DNA of 64,000 nucleotides from Ostrinia nubilalis. Lineage: Eukaryota; Arthropoda; Insecta; Lepidoptera; Crambidae. Made by a program: the position numbers and the translations under genes. The DNA is taken from assembly GCF_963855985.1 (NCBI RefSeq), contig NC_087092.1:14012001-14076000 (forward strand), read 5' to 3'. This document shows, piece by piece, positions 24,001-32,966 of the stretch (the first letter of the stretch is position 1; each line of letters opens with the position of its first letter). The notes below the pieces were generated by a model. The model saw nothing but the letters and a program-made list of their open reading frames with translations. It made no database searches and was not told the origin of the DNA.

Positions 24001-27000
24001 CAAACAACTTTTGGGAATAGAATTATAAGTCTAGCTAGGTTATTAAGTTAGTAGTTTTAATAACACCAATGAACTTTACCCCAAATTGATCGTACTTGTT
24101 AGATGCAACTAGGAAGTACAGGTCTAGCGAATATCCGAATCAGTGTCTGAGGTTATGGGAGCGATACGGGAGTGTTTTTGTGACGTCAAATGTCAGCGAG
24201 ACTTCAGATGTGGAATTGTGTAAAGCAATCGTTATCATTTGACAGTTCATAACGTACGATTATTCTGTCAAACGCTTTGTTTATAGATGACCCACGCTGA
24301 ACTGTCCCGCCAAACTCAATGACAGGGGGGCGCTACCATCGTTCAACTTTATGGTTTCCAACATGGCAAAAATCGGAACCAGCGATTCGGTATTGACGGT
24401 GGCGCCCCGCTGTCAATGTCATCGATAGGACAGTTCAGTATTTTGGAACTATACCTGACTTTATCGTACGTTATGAACTGTCAAATGATTACCTACGATT
24501 GCTTTACACAATTCCACCGCAGATGTGCTTTAGACTTGTATGCTCTGTCACATCTTATGTCACCTCTCCCGTACCGCTTCCATATCTCAGACACTGATTC
24601 ATTTATGCGCTAGACTTGTAGTTACTAATTATATAGGTATTAGTAATGTATGTTTGCATGTATATTGAGATCTAATAACTAAGACCAATACAACAGACCA
24701 TTCACCATGAATTCTAACAAAATAACTACATTTTAATGTGATAGTAAGTAAATTGTTAATAATCTGTGGTAAATGACTGATAGATAGATGTCAGAACTAG
24801 TTTTATGTCATTAGATACCACTTGCCCACGACTTTCTGAAAAGCGGCAAGAAAATAAGCAGAAACGAAACGCGGCGTTGCTCATGTTCAAATTGTATACA
24901 TTTTTAAATAAAGTCCATTACAAGCGTAGCGTTTAGTTACTGCTGGTAGCGGTAAGTTCGCGGCCAAGCGGTAATTAGCGATGCCAAAACTCCTCTTTTT
25001 AATTGAGTCAGTAAATAAAAAACTTAGTAATTTGCATTTTGTGACAAAATTAGAAAGTTCAAATTACTGATTCTTAATATAGGCTGGAGTACCGCACTCG
25101 CACGATTTCTATGCCGCAAGTGTCGCCACTTACACAACGTATGTTAACGTGACAAACGAGTCTAAGCACTATCGACGTTACACTAAATATAATTTCCCAG
25201 TACTCACTACAGACTACTCGTGCCACTCTGGCTTACCTCGGGATCGGGTTCTTCCTTTTTAACGGCCAACGGTTTTTCCTCAGTGGCTTCAGTCCCCGCC
25301 ACGCGGCCGGCCGAGTCTTCCATCTCTTTCCGCAACTAGGCAAAACATCAAAATCCAAATCTAACTTTATCATGCTGCCGTTCTCTCGGTGTTCCACCGT
25401 ACAACGTCTGTTGTTATACAAATCTTCACATAATTTTCGCGTACGACAGCAATATTGTCAACTCGACGGATCGCAAACGATGGCGACGTATGACAGATGT
25501 CTGTTTCGTGGCATCCCTTGATGAGTGACAGAGATGGATAGTGCATACATCGACATCGTTTGTCGCCGGAGGACGTCTCATATGTCCGCGCCTGTGGTGA
25601 CAGGGGACTGGTAATTCGCACAGGTGTAGGGATGTTGCGGATGTGGACTTTTGTGGACGATTGACCGTAACATCCCTGCTGCCGACTGATCAATATAATA
25701 TCGGCACCCTGACAACACGCCGATAGTCATGGTCCTCAAAAATATCTTCGTGCTACGAAGTACCAGACGACGGAATTTTGTCTGAGCTACTTCTACACCA
25801 CCGCGGGTCAATGTAGAAAACGTCGTTTCCCAAATTGACCCGACAGGGAATAGTCGCATCACTACGTCAAGGCGAGTACATGCTAACTCGCCCGATACTA
25901 CTGTACTACACAGACATGAATTACCTTCGAGCCTGGAGTCTCCGCTGGTCCAGTGAACTATAAAAACCTGTGTGGAATCAATAGTCAATAATATTCCACG
26001 CAAGAGTAGCGTGTAATACCTTGTTAAGTTCTTGGCTGGAGTCCTTATACTTCCGCTTATATCGGTGCACTTCGCCTTTTAGTTGCTGGTTGTGGTTCTG
26101 CAGCGAGGTGATGAGGTGGCGCATCTCGCGGTTGATGGGCCCGGTCTGCTCGTTGGCGGCGAGATTCTGCTCGAATTCGATGCGCAGCATTTCGTACTCC
26201 TTCCTCAGCTGGCCGAGCACGTCTTCCAGCTGGATCATCTCGGCGCGGAGAGCCTTTTGGCGCGCTAGCTCCTCGCTCTGAAATGGTTTTGACATTTTGT
26301 TATTAAATAGCAACAATAGTAACAGACGCAGGTCGTCCGTGGTAAGGACAATCAGTTCAGGTGGGGATTCTTGGATGGCTCAAACTTGGAGTGCAAGTGT
26401 GGTTTTGTTCCCTAGTCGACGAAGCACATAATGTCGTGCCCTGCGTGCAGTTGTTTGGGCAAACTTTAATGAAGGCTACTGACAACGCCACTCTCGTGGC
26501 GGAGTTTTGGGCTGACACTGTGTGTGTAAGTTTGTTGTCGACACGACAAGAAGAAATAACAACAAATTATTGAAAAAATATCACATCAACAACTATCTTC
26601 TGTAACAGACATATCCAAGAAAGTATTGGGACCTTAGGTACAAACAACACTATCTTACCTAATTTAGCATAGATACTTAGATTAGTGTTGTAGAGTGGTT
26701 GTTACATGAAATACAAATTATACAAGTGCACGTTAAGTTGAGAAATGTTTCCTCCTTCTCCTTCGGTCATAAGTTTCGTGACATCACATTTCAAAATCTA
26801 ATAAGTACATCTAGAGGTACTAATATCGTAATTTGAAATATTAATTAAACTAAAAAATATTTCCAAATTACTTAATTTTAATGGAAATAAAACTAATTTC
26901 GGAACTGCTGTTTTAATTTAATAATTTTTCGATGTAAAATTGCAATACATGTGACGTCACACTTTTTGGTGTCTCAGAAATGTGACCACCTGTGACAAGG

Positions 27001-30000
27001 ACGGGGGGGGGGGGGGGGGGGGCTCAAAAAATCATGAAATTCGTGTGACGTACTTTATGGATGGCCCCTTAGTTCTCAACTAAGACAGGCCACATAACTT
27101 AGTAAACAGTTACATTTAAAAAAAAATAGCCCTACTTATGGCGCGTAAAAAATGTCCAGTAGAGTAAAAAAAAACCCGTAACTAACATAATATGGTTGTG
27201 CAAAAAAACGGAATTTTTACTTCGAATAATAAATAATTTAAGAGCAGCCATGCGATACGATATCACCGTTTAGCATAAGAGGTCACCTTGCGCAAATCTG
27301 TCTACTTAAGATGGGCATATGATTTGAATAATTGCACCTTTCTTACGACGCATATCCTGTCACAATAACGAGACAGGGATCTGCATTTCAGTTCAGCAAA
27401 CAAAGATAAATTATACTTTTGGAATACTGTTGTATAATGTAGTAGTGTAAAGAAATCAACAGCATTTTAAATGCATAAAATGTTGTCGATTTTGTTTACC
27501 ACTAAATTCAAAACGAACTTAGTTAACTTTTGATCTAAAATATACTTCATCATCATCAGTCTTTACCAGCATCCTTACGCAAGTAGGTAAACCGACAGTC
27601 ATTGGACGCTGCCAGTCATTGGACAAAACAACCCTTGAATTTTCTTAAAATGAATATTCCTTCAAATACAATGAATATTCCTACAAAAACCGCCCTTTTA
27701 TCTCCATCAGTCAGAATCTCTCAGTTGTTGGAATAGAAATGCACTAACTGACCTATAATATTTCGTTCGTTCGTTTCAGCCAAATGACATCCACTGCTGG
27801 ACAAAGGCCTCCCCCAAGGTTTTCCATAATGAGTTTTCTATAATATTTACCTCCATCATTTCAATCTGCCTCATGTGCAGGTTCTTGGCGTTTTGGAGCT
27901 GCAGCCTTGTCTCGTCGAGCGCCGTCTTCATCTGCATGGACTCGTTGTACAGCACCGAGAACTGACTCTGCAGGCATTTGTACTCCGTCGTCTCCACTAT
28001 CACAGACTCTGGCAGCTGGCGGATCTGGAAAATAAATATTTTTCTTATTATAACATACATGGCATATATTTTATTGAGGGTGCACGCGCCTCTCTGGAAG
28101 GCTCTGGTAAAGACAAGTTACGTTTGTAAATATAGGGTGCGCGGCTAGCTCAAGGGCGAGCTAGTTCATGAACGAGCTAATTCACTCTCGAGCTACCTCA
28201 AGGGTGAGCTAGTTCACGAACGAGCAGCTCAGTCACTAGCGAACTAGTTCACGAACGAGCTAACTCGCTGGCGAGCTAACTCACTAGCGAACTAGTTCAC
28301 GAACGAACTAACTCACTGGCGAGCTATAGTCTATCCAATATAGCTTGATTAGAATGACAGCTGTCATCAAAAGTAACGACATAACTTTGTAGTAGCGATC
28401 AATGAGAGCTAAATATTGGCGGACAAGAAATAATTCACGTCTGACCTACAAACAATATTTTCGACGACAGTGCTTCCAATAAAAATGATAATTTCGTGTA
28501 AATGCAGCGTTAAATTACACTAATAAGTAGTAATTCGAAATCATAAAAATCAAGCTAGAGTATTAACGACGTCTCTACAAGGTTATCTCGAGTTACAAAA
28601 ATGTTAGTGTTGGGACATATCGACAAATGTCATATTAAATTAAAACTATTCTTTTAACATAATATTTAACAATTTTTTTTTCTAACTAATTTTTTAACAT
28701 ATTTAAGTCAAGTTATACGTTTTTCTAAATGTTCACTATTAAAAACCAAAAAACATTTCATTTTTAAATAATCAAACATCGGAAATCAATCACCGGTAAT
28801 TTTTTGGGTATTCATAGCACCGTTGCTCTAGAAGAGATGCCCACCGCCTTCTAGCGAGAGGAAAAAACCACTGAAGAACACTGATGGTAATGACTACGAC
28901 TTAGGTTGTACATCTACTTAGGTTTACTGTCTTTAAATTTAAATCATAATTGTCATTTTTATGAATAAAGATATATGAAGAAAAATTGGGTGCATTTTTT
29001 CATATCATTTTTTCGAAAACTTATCGATACATCTATGTGAACCGTACGAAACATACACATCACTAGTCACATTCGTTTGACAGCCGTCATTCTAATCAAG
29101 CTATATTGGATAGACTATAGTTTATGACCGAACTAACTCACTGGCGAGCTAGCCCAAGGGCGAGTTAGTTCACGAACGAGCTAACTTACTGGCGAGCTAG
29201 TTTATGAACGAGCTAACTCACTGACGAGCTAGCCCAAGGGTGAGTTAGTTCACGAACGAGCTAACTTACTGGCGAGCTAGTTTATGAACGAGCTAACTCA
29301 CTGACGAGCTAGCCCAAGGGCGAGCTAGTTCACGAACGAGCTTACTTACTGGCGAGCTAGTTCAAGGGCGAGCTAGTTTACGGGCGAGTTGCTCCTTGGC
29401 GCTGGCGGGGAGTGCGGGCGGGTCACTACTCACGTCCATCTTCAGCTTCTCGAGCTCCTTGAGCGTGTCGCGGTGCTGGCGGTGCAGGCGGTCGAGCTCG
29501 GCCAGGCGGTTGGTGGCCAGCTCGCGCTGCTCCTCCAGCTCGGCCGCCACGTCCTCCAGCTTGGCGCTGGCGGGGAGTGCGGGCGGGTCACTACTCACGT
29601 CCATCTTCAGCTTCTCGAGCTCCTTGAGCGTGTCGCGGTGCTGGCGGTGCAGGCGGTCGAGCTCGGCCAGGCGGTTGGTGGCCAGCTCGCGCTGCTCCTC
29701 CAGCTCGGCCGCCACGTCCTCCAGCTTGGCGCTGGCGGCGGAGTGCGGCGCGGGCCCGGCGGCCGGCGCGGCGCTGATCGTGGCGCCCGACTGGTGGTAG
29801 CTCTTCAACTTCTCGATGGCCTCGGCGAGGTGGTTCTCCAGCTTGTCGTTCCGCGACCGCACCTGTGGAAATTGGAGATGTGAGTCCTGGAGGTCGTTAC
29901 TTGTTTCGCCTAAAGTTTCGTGCCGCAATTAATACGCACATAGACAATGGTTGGTAATAGCTTTTGAAGAATACAAAGGGGAGAGAGACTACAGAGGGGT

Positions 30001-32966
30001 TAAGTTTAAACCAAGTAAGTAATTTCTTCATGAGCCCACATTAGAGGAGACTGACTGATCTGAGACCACAGATGCGTTTAGTTCAAATCATTCATTTCAT
30101 ACCTTCATGAGCTTGCTGCAGGTCATCGATCTGATTCTTCAGCCGGGCCACACACAAAGTCATGGCGTGGTCTTACTAGAGTACAGAGGCGGTTAGTTCA
30201 AGCCATACCATCATGAGCTCGTACTGCAGGTCATCGATCTGGTTTTTGAGCTCTGCGTTCTCTGTATCCCGGCTGTTGGCAGAGTTCTGGATCGTCATAG
30301 CGTGTTCTAACTCTAGACTATAGATTATTACTTTAAGCCATACCTTCATGAGCTCATACTGCAGGTCGTCAATCTGGTTCTTCAACTCTGCGTTCTCCGT
30401 GTCCCGGCTGTTGACGGCGTCTTGAAGCCGCGCCACACGCAGCGTCATGGCGTGGTGTCCCTCGTGCAGCGCCGTGCACAGCGCCTGCAGCCGGCGCGAC
30501 TCCGCCGTTACCTCCGCGTTGGTCGCACGCACCACCTCATCGAGAGCCGGCGCGGGCGCACCCTCTGTGGCAAAGATCATCAAGGCTGCTCAACCTTTTG
30601 AGTGGATACAGTCGTTAACGACGGGCCACTTACATGACATTTCCTATTTCAGTTAAGTACTCTTAGGACAAGCGCAATTTAGCGCTCACCAGTTAGCGCC
30701 ACTGTAGAGTAAGGTCCTGTCACTTGCTAGTAGCGAAGACAGTGGCACCAACTGGTGAGCGCGAAAGTGGTAGGAGGACTATCGTATTTGCACTCATCAA
30801 GATGGCGCCACTGTAGAGTAAGGTCCTGTCAATCGCCAGGGGTGCCAACTGTTAAGTATAAAAAAGATAGCCCTCATTATTAAGATCAAACCATACCTTG
30901 TGCAGAGCACTTAAAATTCTTTCTGGGGGCCTGGGGTTGAGCAGACTTACAGCAGATTAGACAGCTCTAGCGCTCAACTAAGAGAGTGCCTGAGGTATGG
31001 GAGCAGCACGGGAGGGGTGATTTTGACATATTATAACGTGACACTGACAGAGCATACAAATTTTGACGTAATAAATATCATTCTCTGCACTGAGGCCAAG
31101 CGCTAGAGCTATGCAATATAATACTTTTTTTAATGGCTTCAGAAATAACTGGCGTCTAGCCTGGGAGAGGAAAAGAGGAATGAAATGGAAAAGGCTTTCA
31201 TTCAATCAGGGATCCCACAACTTTATGTCATTGGCAAACTTTGTAAGCCATTCAATGGGGTGTATTTGAAGAACAGTTGTTTTGCTTATGTCTAGTGTTT
31301 CAAGAGACACAGTGGAGTTTGAATAATTGCCCCAAATATTGAAATTACTATTCCTGCTTGAATATTATTATTCCAGTTATCTCTGCGTAAATGTTGCTGC
31401 ATGTGTTGTCTGAGATATATATTATTACGGATTCTATGCGACATAAGTTCATCTCAATAACAAAATGGGCAACATTGTATCATCATGCATTATGTAAATA
31501 AAGAGCATTGAGTGAGTTTTTATTGTTGGAGGACATCTTGTATCCTAATGTTTAGGTTTAACATTATTTTACATGACATGTTTATTTTCTGTGTAACTGA
31601 TTTAGACTTTTTTGCTATAACCAAATTTGACAACAAGGAATTAGCTTCAGCCCATTATAACATAAGTATTAAAATGATAAATAGACAGTTATGCGTACCT
31701 TCGCCTTCTCCCTTTATAGCGCGCCATATCTTATCGTTCCGCTGCTGGAGCCTGTCAAACGCCTGGAGGACTTTTGCCACTGCTCGTTTGCTCACTTGTA
31801 CTCGGTTCGCTAGCTGAGCGTCAAGCTCCTCTTTGTCCCACGTCGACAATTGCATTAAAAACGAAGTGGTCGCTTCATTTTCATCTAAAAAGTTAAATGT
31901 CTTTTTCTTGATACTTATAACTATGATTGTACTTTAAATATTTGTATAATGTTCAGTTATTCGTTTAATTTAATCATGATAGATGCCTATAGCGGCTTGT
32001 GATTCATATAACCTAAACTTTCATAACATCTTGATTGAGATTAACAATTCACTTTTAATTAAAGATTAAAACAGGTACAACTGTGTGAGGAGCACTTATT
32101 TATTTGCTATGATTTTAGCAAATATTTTTTTCTTTAAATCTAACCAAACTGTGTAGGATTATGCAAAGCCAACACTGAACACTGTGAACTGTGAAAACTA
32201 ACCACAAATGCATTTTTGACTCAATTGAACTATGAAAATATGTGATTAATAATAAATCATAAAAAAACAAGAACTTACTTTTATTTTCAGACTCATCAGC
32301 AGTCTCAGCATCAAAACGTTGCAATAGAACTCTGATATCCTCATTTAGCAGATTCCAGTAGCGATTCACTACACAAAGAACCGCATCATCTTGTGTTTGC
32401 CGTTTTTCTAGCTGTTCTATTCGAGCCCGAAGCTCCGCTTCACATCTGTGGCGTTGTTCAATGCGCTACAAAAACAAAATTATTATTAAAAATTCCTTGT
32501 CTCCAGTAAAAAACATTTAATTGTGAAACAACAAAAGAACATAAGTTTATTAAGATTGGAGTACAATCTTCATGAAAATAATTGAAATATTATGTTCAAT
32601 GCTTATTAATAATAATAATAATAATAAATAATTTATTTCAGACTTTCATCCATAGTTTGTTAGTAGGGATTAGTGAGTTGACCTCAAACACTAAACAGTT
32701 GATGAACAGCTGATTGTTGTAGATGTTACATTAAAGCAATCTATTTAACTAGTTACAAAAATCTTGTAAATAGATCATTCTTATTAGCAAACAATACCCA
32801 GTTGGTACATCACCTGTGCCAACTTCTTGTTCTGAAACTGTAGGACTTTGATGTCCATTTCTTCCAGTGTGGAGACGGGCCCGATGAGATGGGGTTCAAA
32901 ATGAACTTTCTTGATAGCAGGCTGGCTACTGCCATTGCCGCTCTCGTCGGCTGTACGCTTCGACAT
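9065..32966 (-). CDS. Bre1: E3 ubiquitin ligase Bre1 (RNF20/RNF40), 16 coding exons
   Basis: Nuclear RING ligase that, with a Rad6-type E2, monoubiquitinates histone H2B, upstream of H3K4/K79 methylation. Coding exons: 32966-32814, 32465-32279, 31884-31699, 30564-30344, 29862-29434 (or ending at 29599), 28024-27851, 26277-26020, 25335-25237, 20957-20848, 19529-19376, 18596-18441, 17928-17737, 12244-12052, 11449-11355, 9951-9820, 9217-9065. All junctions are GT-AG and in phase, giving about 908 residues (963 with the exon-5 duplication); animal homologues are about 975-1044. The protein is almost wholly coiled coil, with family blocks such as [18 protein letters not shown] and [12 protein letters not shown]. 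It ends in a C3HC4 RING ([17 protein letters not shown]) and [13 protein letters not shown]. The start ATG follows the acceptor of a 5' UTR intron; a noncoding exon probably ends at 33134. The exon 9 donor (AA|GTTGGT) is weak but is the only one keeping frame. Confidence 0.95.
9677..9790. repeat. Repeat shared with 18978-19150
   Basis: This intron stretch near Bre1 exon 15 contains CTTCACTGGTT, AAGCTGTAGATCCTGG and GAGTTGCAGCGGTGGGAACG in the same order as the stretch next to exon 10 at 18978-19150. GGTAACCACCAGGC also occurs at about 9641 and 9774. I cannot assign it to a named family. Confidence 0.5.
10536..10780 (+). mobile_element. Helitron 3' end fragment
   Basis: The sequence ends GCGGGCGGCCGCTAG followed by T, the CTAG|T end with a small GC hairpin expected of Helitrons. 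It contains GACTGACTGACATATCAACG and TAGGCACTTGAAATTTGG, which recur reverse-complemented in the MTRFR intron at 49302-49673. Confidence 0.6.
11195..11290 (+). mobile_element. Degraded RTE-type LINE 3' end
   Basis: The stretch contains CCTGGATGCGGG and GGCTTTGTCCAGCAGT, the same terminal coding blocks seen in better shape at 20540-20790. It is broken by substitutions and indels. Confidence 0.5.
12266..12385 (-). mobile_element. Possible 3' end of a reverse-oriented retroelement
   Basis: Read on the minus strand it ends with AATAAAGATATTTC and a short ATTTTC repeat, as expected of a LINE/SINE tail. No coding remnant is recognisable. Confidence 0.35.
12388..12546. repeat. Near-perfect 159-bp palindrome
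   Basis: About 75-bp arms (12388-12463 and 12471-12546) are reverse complements with almost no mismatch, meeting at a short AT-rich centre flanked by GTACATTGAATGTAC. It lies in Bre1 intron 12 between the exon at 12244 and the LINE. Confidence 0.8.
13073..16650 (+). mobile_element. CR1/L2-like LINE insertion (5' boundary uncertain)
   Basis: The 3' UTR ends with AATAAAATATTTG and a short TTTGTA/TTGAT repeat near 16640, typical of CR1-group elements, which end in microsatellite-like repeats rather than poly(A). The 5' edge is not visible; 13073 is only the first long upstream frame. I did not find target duplications. Confidence 0.7.
13437..16379 (+). CDS. Non-LTR retrotransposon endonuclease/reverse transcriptase, intact ORF2
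   Basis: A 980-residue polyprotein of the CR1/L2/Daphne type, encoding the machinery for target-primed reverse transcription. An apurinic-type endonuclease occupies residues 40-240 (INQNIRS, E74, YRSPS, GDININ with D173, D210-H211, TDH at 232-234). Reverse transcriptase occupies about 480-750 ([27 protein letters not shown] with D603, [12 protein letters not shown] at 693-696). A C-terminal connection domain follows ([10 protein letters not shown]). There are no frameshifts or stops, so the copy is recent and may be active. It sits in Bre1 intron 12, opposite to Bre1. No recognisable ORF1 is present; an upstream frame (13073-13444) overlaps its start by 8 bases. Confidence 0.9.
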   Translation: MSKDNCNIMHELDYLSNINSFSCSIDELRDRLPPLKPLYSIINQNIRSVYKNSDDLSANLTLLSHNIDIIILTECILNPDIPIPTRSGYSSHCTTFKVTKNDGVVVYINNSLQHKVKEKFISDASCLEITLSDCILLCVYRSPSNKNTKRFLESLDCLLNDRKYDKNVLIIGDININIMENHGSNYLEILSDHGLSPGHKFNTRINSCLDHVITNIDPKLSASIAVLETTITDHLMTLINIYSSTKQTSKADTKTITNFTGALETLRDLEPLKLLTHDEPEYLAQEIINVMTSSLTKNTKTIKIPHNKRLLKPWITNGILRCINNRNKLQKQLKQDPNNTILQITYRRYRNYCNNLLKKLRRQYETEQLAKSKNNNKQLWNTIKSITNQNITKSKNQELINIANSEKESSNLINKHFINVGKTLAEEIVNQSVTNTNESLDSIVDISCNSIGFIEPDPSEIKTIIMGLKSDSACGWDNIPTKFVKLAKKEIVPLLYHLFSLCFNKGVFPQVFKRAVIHPVYKSGDRGSINNYRPIAVLSVLSKILEKVINKRLINFIEKYHIISDSQFGFREGKSTKDAVLALTSKIADSIDKKKKSLCIFLDLKKAFDTVSVPILLRKLDRLGIRGPFFAILSSYLRNRSQLVKLDKHILSTVEPTLLYGVSQGSVLGPTLFLLYINDLTSLKLDNASIVSYADDTALLFHGQNWAEVYNKAEVGLQVVIKWLKYNLLTLNTGKTNYMTFSILNRFQPPTDLQLTAHGCNNYPATPCNCTALTKVSSVKYLGIYIDQQLNWHKQIENCTSRVRKLIWLFKYLRHVSDRQLLIQIYKKTLVQSVISYCLPIWGGTHKTKLIQLERAQRCILKVLLLVKPTYSTVKIYEDCNVLTIRELYIFLCVLKTHKNTTPDPIINAKRNPYNVIPNLNIHTNLSRNQFQSRSITLYNRINRILHIYNMSCNEDKKKIYDWLKQMDYMETEKLLICEL
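17140..17285 (-). mobile_element. RTE-type LINE 3' fragment, reverse orientation
   Basis: The plus strand reads TTTCAACCACAGGACGTCCA and AGGCCTCCCCCATGATTTCC. These blocks match the stretch at 63100-63245 and are related to 27775-27835. It is a degraded tail with no intact frame. Confidence 0.55.
17290..17717 (+). mobile_element. 5'-truncated LINE, C-terminal RT remnant and 3' UTR
   Basis: The frame ending at 17547 encodes a LINE C-terminal tail ([18 protein letters not shown], then [10 protein letters not shown]). It is followed by a 3' UTR that ends in a TTTGATTTGATTTGAT repeat at 17700-17715. It is a different family from the intact LINE and is heavily 5'-truncated. Confidence 0.7.
17970..18118. 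mobile_element. 149-bp foldback MITE
   Basis: The ends TAAAGTCCGGTCGCCGAG and CTCGGCGACCGGACTTTA are reverse complements. Internal blocks CCCATCCTTATCGCTCGCG match the MITE at 1197-1713. Confidence 0.75.
18745..18881. mobile_element. 137-bp, almost fully palindromic MITE
   Basis: Arms beginning TAAAGCCTGGTC and ending GACCAGGCTTTA pair over nearly the whole element. Same family as 1197-1713 and 17970-18118; this is the most reduced copy. Confidence 0.8.
18978..19150. repeat. Intronic repeat with short TTAGG run
   Basis: The stretch contains GGTTAGGTTAGGTTAGG (about 3.5 insect telomeric units) at 18993-19012, then two diverged copies of GAGTTGCAGCGGTGG...AATAGTTCCG. It is related to 9677-9790. 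Confidence 0.5.
19152..19308 (-). pseudogene. Duplicated, decayed 3' part of Bre1 exon 10
   Basis: Reading the minus strand, [13 protein letters not shown] matches exon 10. About 19 bases are then missing, so the frame shifts before the sequence returns to the end of the exon and an intact GTATGT donor. The unit includes about 65 bp of the following intron (starting GGACCTTACT at 19152 and again at 19309), so it is a tandem duplication. No 5' acceptor is included. Splicing into the mature mRNA is therefore unlikely, although the copied donor could compete. Confidence 0.75.
19562..19818. mobile_element. 257-bp foldback element with about 100-bp arms
   Basis: The left arm from CAGAGTAAATACAAATGAG pairs with the right arm ending in CTCATTTGTATTTACTCTG. 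The arms include GCGCGCCAATA and ACATACAAACCGC blocks. GTATGGG flanks both sides, so a 7-8 bp target duplication suggests hAT-type transposition. It begins just upstream of Bre1 exon 10. Confidence 0.75.
20530..20790 (+). mobile_element. RTE-type LINE, C-terminal end of the RT polyprotein
   Basis: The frame ending at 20787 reads [29 protein letters not shown] and FVQQWTSFG before its stop. This is the characteristic C-terminus of RTE/BovB-like LINEs in insects. The 5' part of the element is missing. It lies in a Bre1 intron, just 3' of exon 9 in Bre1's direction. Confidence 0.75.
21172..21297. mobile_element. 126-bp MITE
   Basis: The ends AAAGGTTGGACCAAAATAACG and CGTTGGTTTGGTCAAACCTTT are imperfect inverted repeats around a CG-rich centre. 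It abuts the composite element at 21302. Confidence 0.6.
21709..23543. mobile_element. piggyBac-like non-autonomous element (TTAA duplication)
   Basis: The perfect 14-bp ends CCCATTAGAGGTCA and TGACCTCTAATGGG are flanked by TTAA (21705-21708, 23544-23547), the hallmark of piggyBac. Subterminal repeats of the form GTACCCAnnTGAGTACAGTGA occur at about 21843 (inverted), 23164 and 23511. There is no transposase. Confidence 0.8.
22514..22950. mobile_element. GC-rich TIR element inside the piggyBac-like element
   Basis: The ends TAGGCCTCAGCCTCGAACTT and AAGTTCGAGGCTGAGGCCTTA continue inward through GAGCGGCGGCGG-type simple GC repeats. It is a sharp GC island in AT-rich DNA. Open frames across it are artefacts of base composition. 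Confidence 0.7.
24117..24620. mobile_element. About 500-bp foldback element
   Basis: The left end TACAGGTCTAGCG and the right end CGCTAGACTTGTA pair. Inner blocks continue the symmetry: TTGACAGTTCATAACGTACG against CGTACGTTATGAACTGTCAA, and GGACAGTTCAG-type sequences. A related fragment lies at about 30982-31082. Confidence 0.7.
27003..27022. repeat. Poly-G run
   Basis: A homopolymer of about 20 G in a Bre1 intron. It is a simple repeat, and its length may be affected by sequencing. Confidence 0.7.
27775..27835 (-). mobile_element. RTE-type LINE tail, reverse orientation
   Basis: The minus strand encodes [18 protein letters not shown] and a stop, the C-terminal end of the same RTE family as 20530-20790. 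It lies just downstream of Bre1 exon 6. Confidence 0.7.
28143..29385. repeat. 20-bp satellite array with 80-bp higher-order unit, split by a transposon
   Basis: The two array blocks (28143-28323 and 29121-29385) consist of 20-bp units of the type GAGCTAACTCACTGGC plus GAGCTAGTTCACGAAC. In the right block, four units form an 80-bp period (for example GCTAGCCCAAGGG at about 29149, 29229 and 29309). The array stops about 50 bp short of the end of Bre1 exon 5. Confidence 0.8.
28324..29120. mobile_element. 797-bp TIR element inserted in the satellite
   Basis: The ends CTATAGTCTATCCAATATAG and CTATATTGGATAGACTATAG continue as inverted repeats for over 40 bp (TTAGAATGACAGCTGTCA side). The interior is AT-rich without a gene. 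It cleanly splits the 20-bp array. Confidence 0.8.
29396..29725 (-). repeat. Exact 165-bp tandem duplication covering the end of Bre1 exon 5
   Basis: Two copies (29396-29560 and 29561-29725) appear identical. Each holds the last 42 or so codons of exon 5 ([12 protein letters not shown]...LEKLKMD), the donor GTGAGT, and about 38 bp beyond it. 165 is a multiple of three, and the intervening bases read [12 protein letters not shown] without a stop. Either donor (after 29434 or 29599) therefore leaves the protein in frame. Confidence 0.9.
30101..30330 (-). pseudogene. Two decayed tandem copies of the 3' end of Bre1 exon 4
   Basis: The true exon ends at 30344. Downstream in the gene's direction, a copy at about 30209-30310 reads [20 protein letters not shown] with a shortened start. 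Another at about 30101-30165 keeps MTLCVARL and KNQIDDLQ with an internal deletion. Both still end in a GTATG donor-like sequence followed by similar intron bases, so the duplicated unit was exon tail plus donor plus 30-50 bp of intron. Confidence 0.8.
30672..30883 (-). repeat. Inverted second copy of the 1428-1643 repeat
   Basis: Reverse complement of 1428-1643, with blocks AGAGTAAGGTCCTGTC (twice) and CAAATGGC-type spacers replaced by CATCAAGATGGCGCC. It lies in Bre1 intron 3 (between the exons at 31699 and 30564). Confidence 0.7.

Noticed and set aside
29389..29883. Two long plus-strand frames (164 and 134 codons)
   Set aside because: They are antisense to Bre1 exon 5 and arise from its GC-rich codons and the 165-bp duplication.
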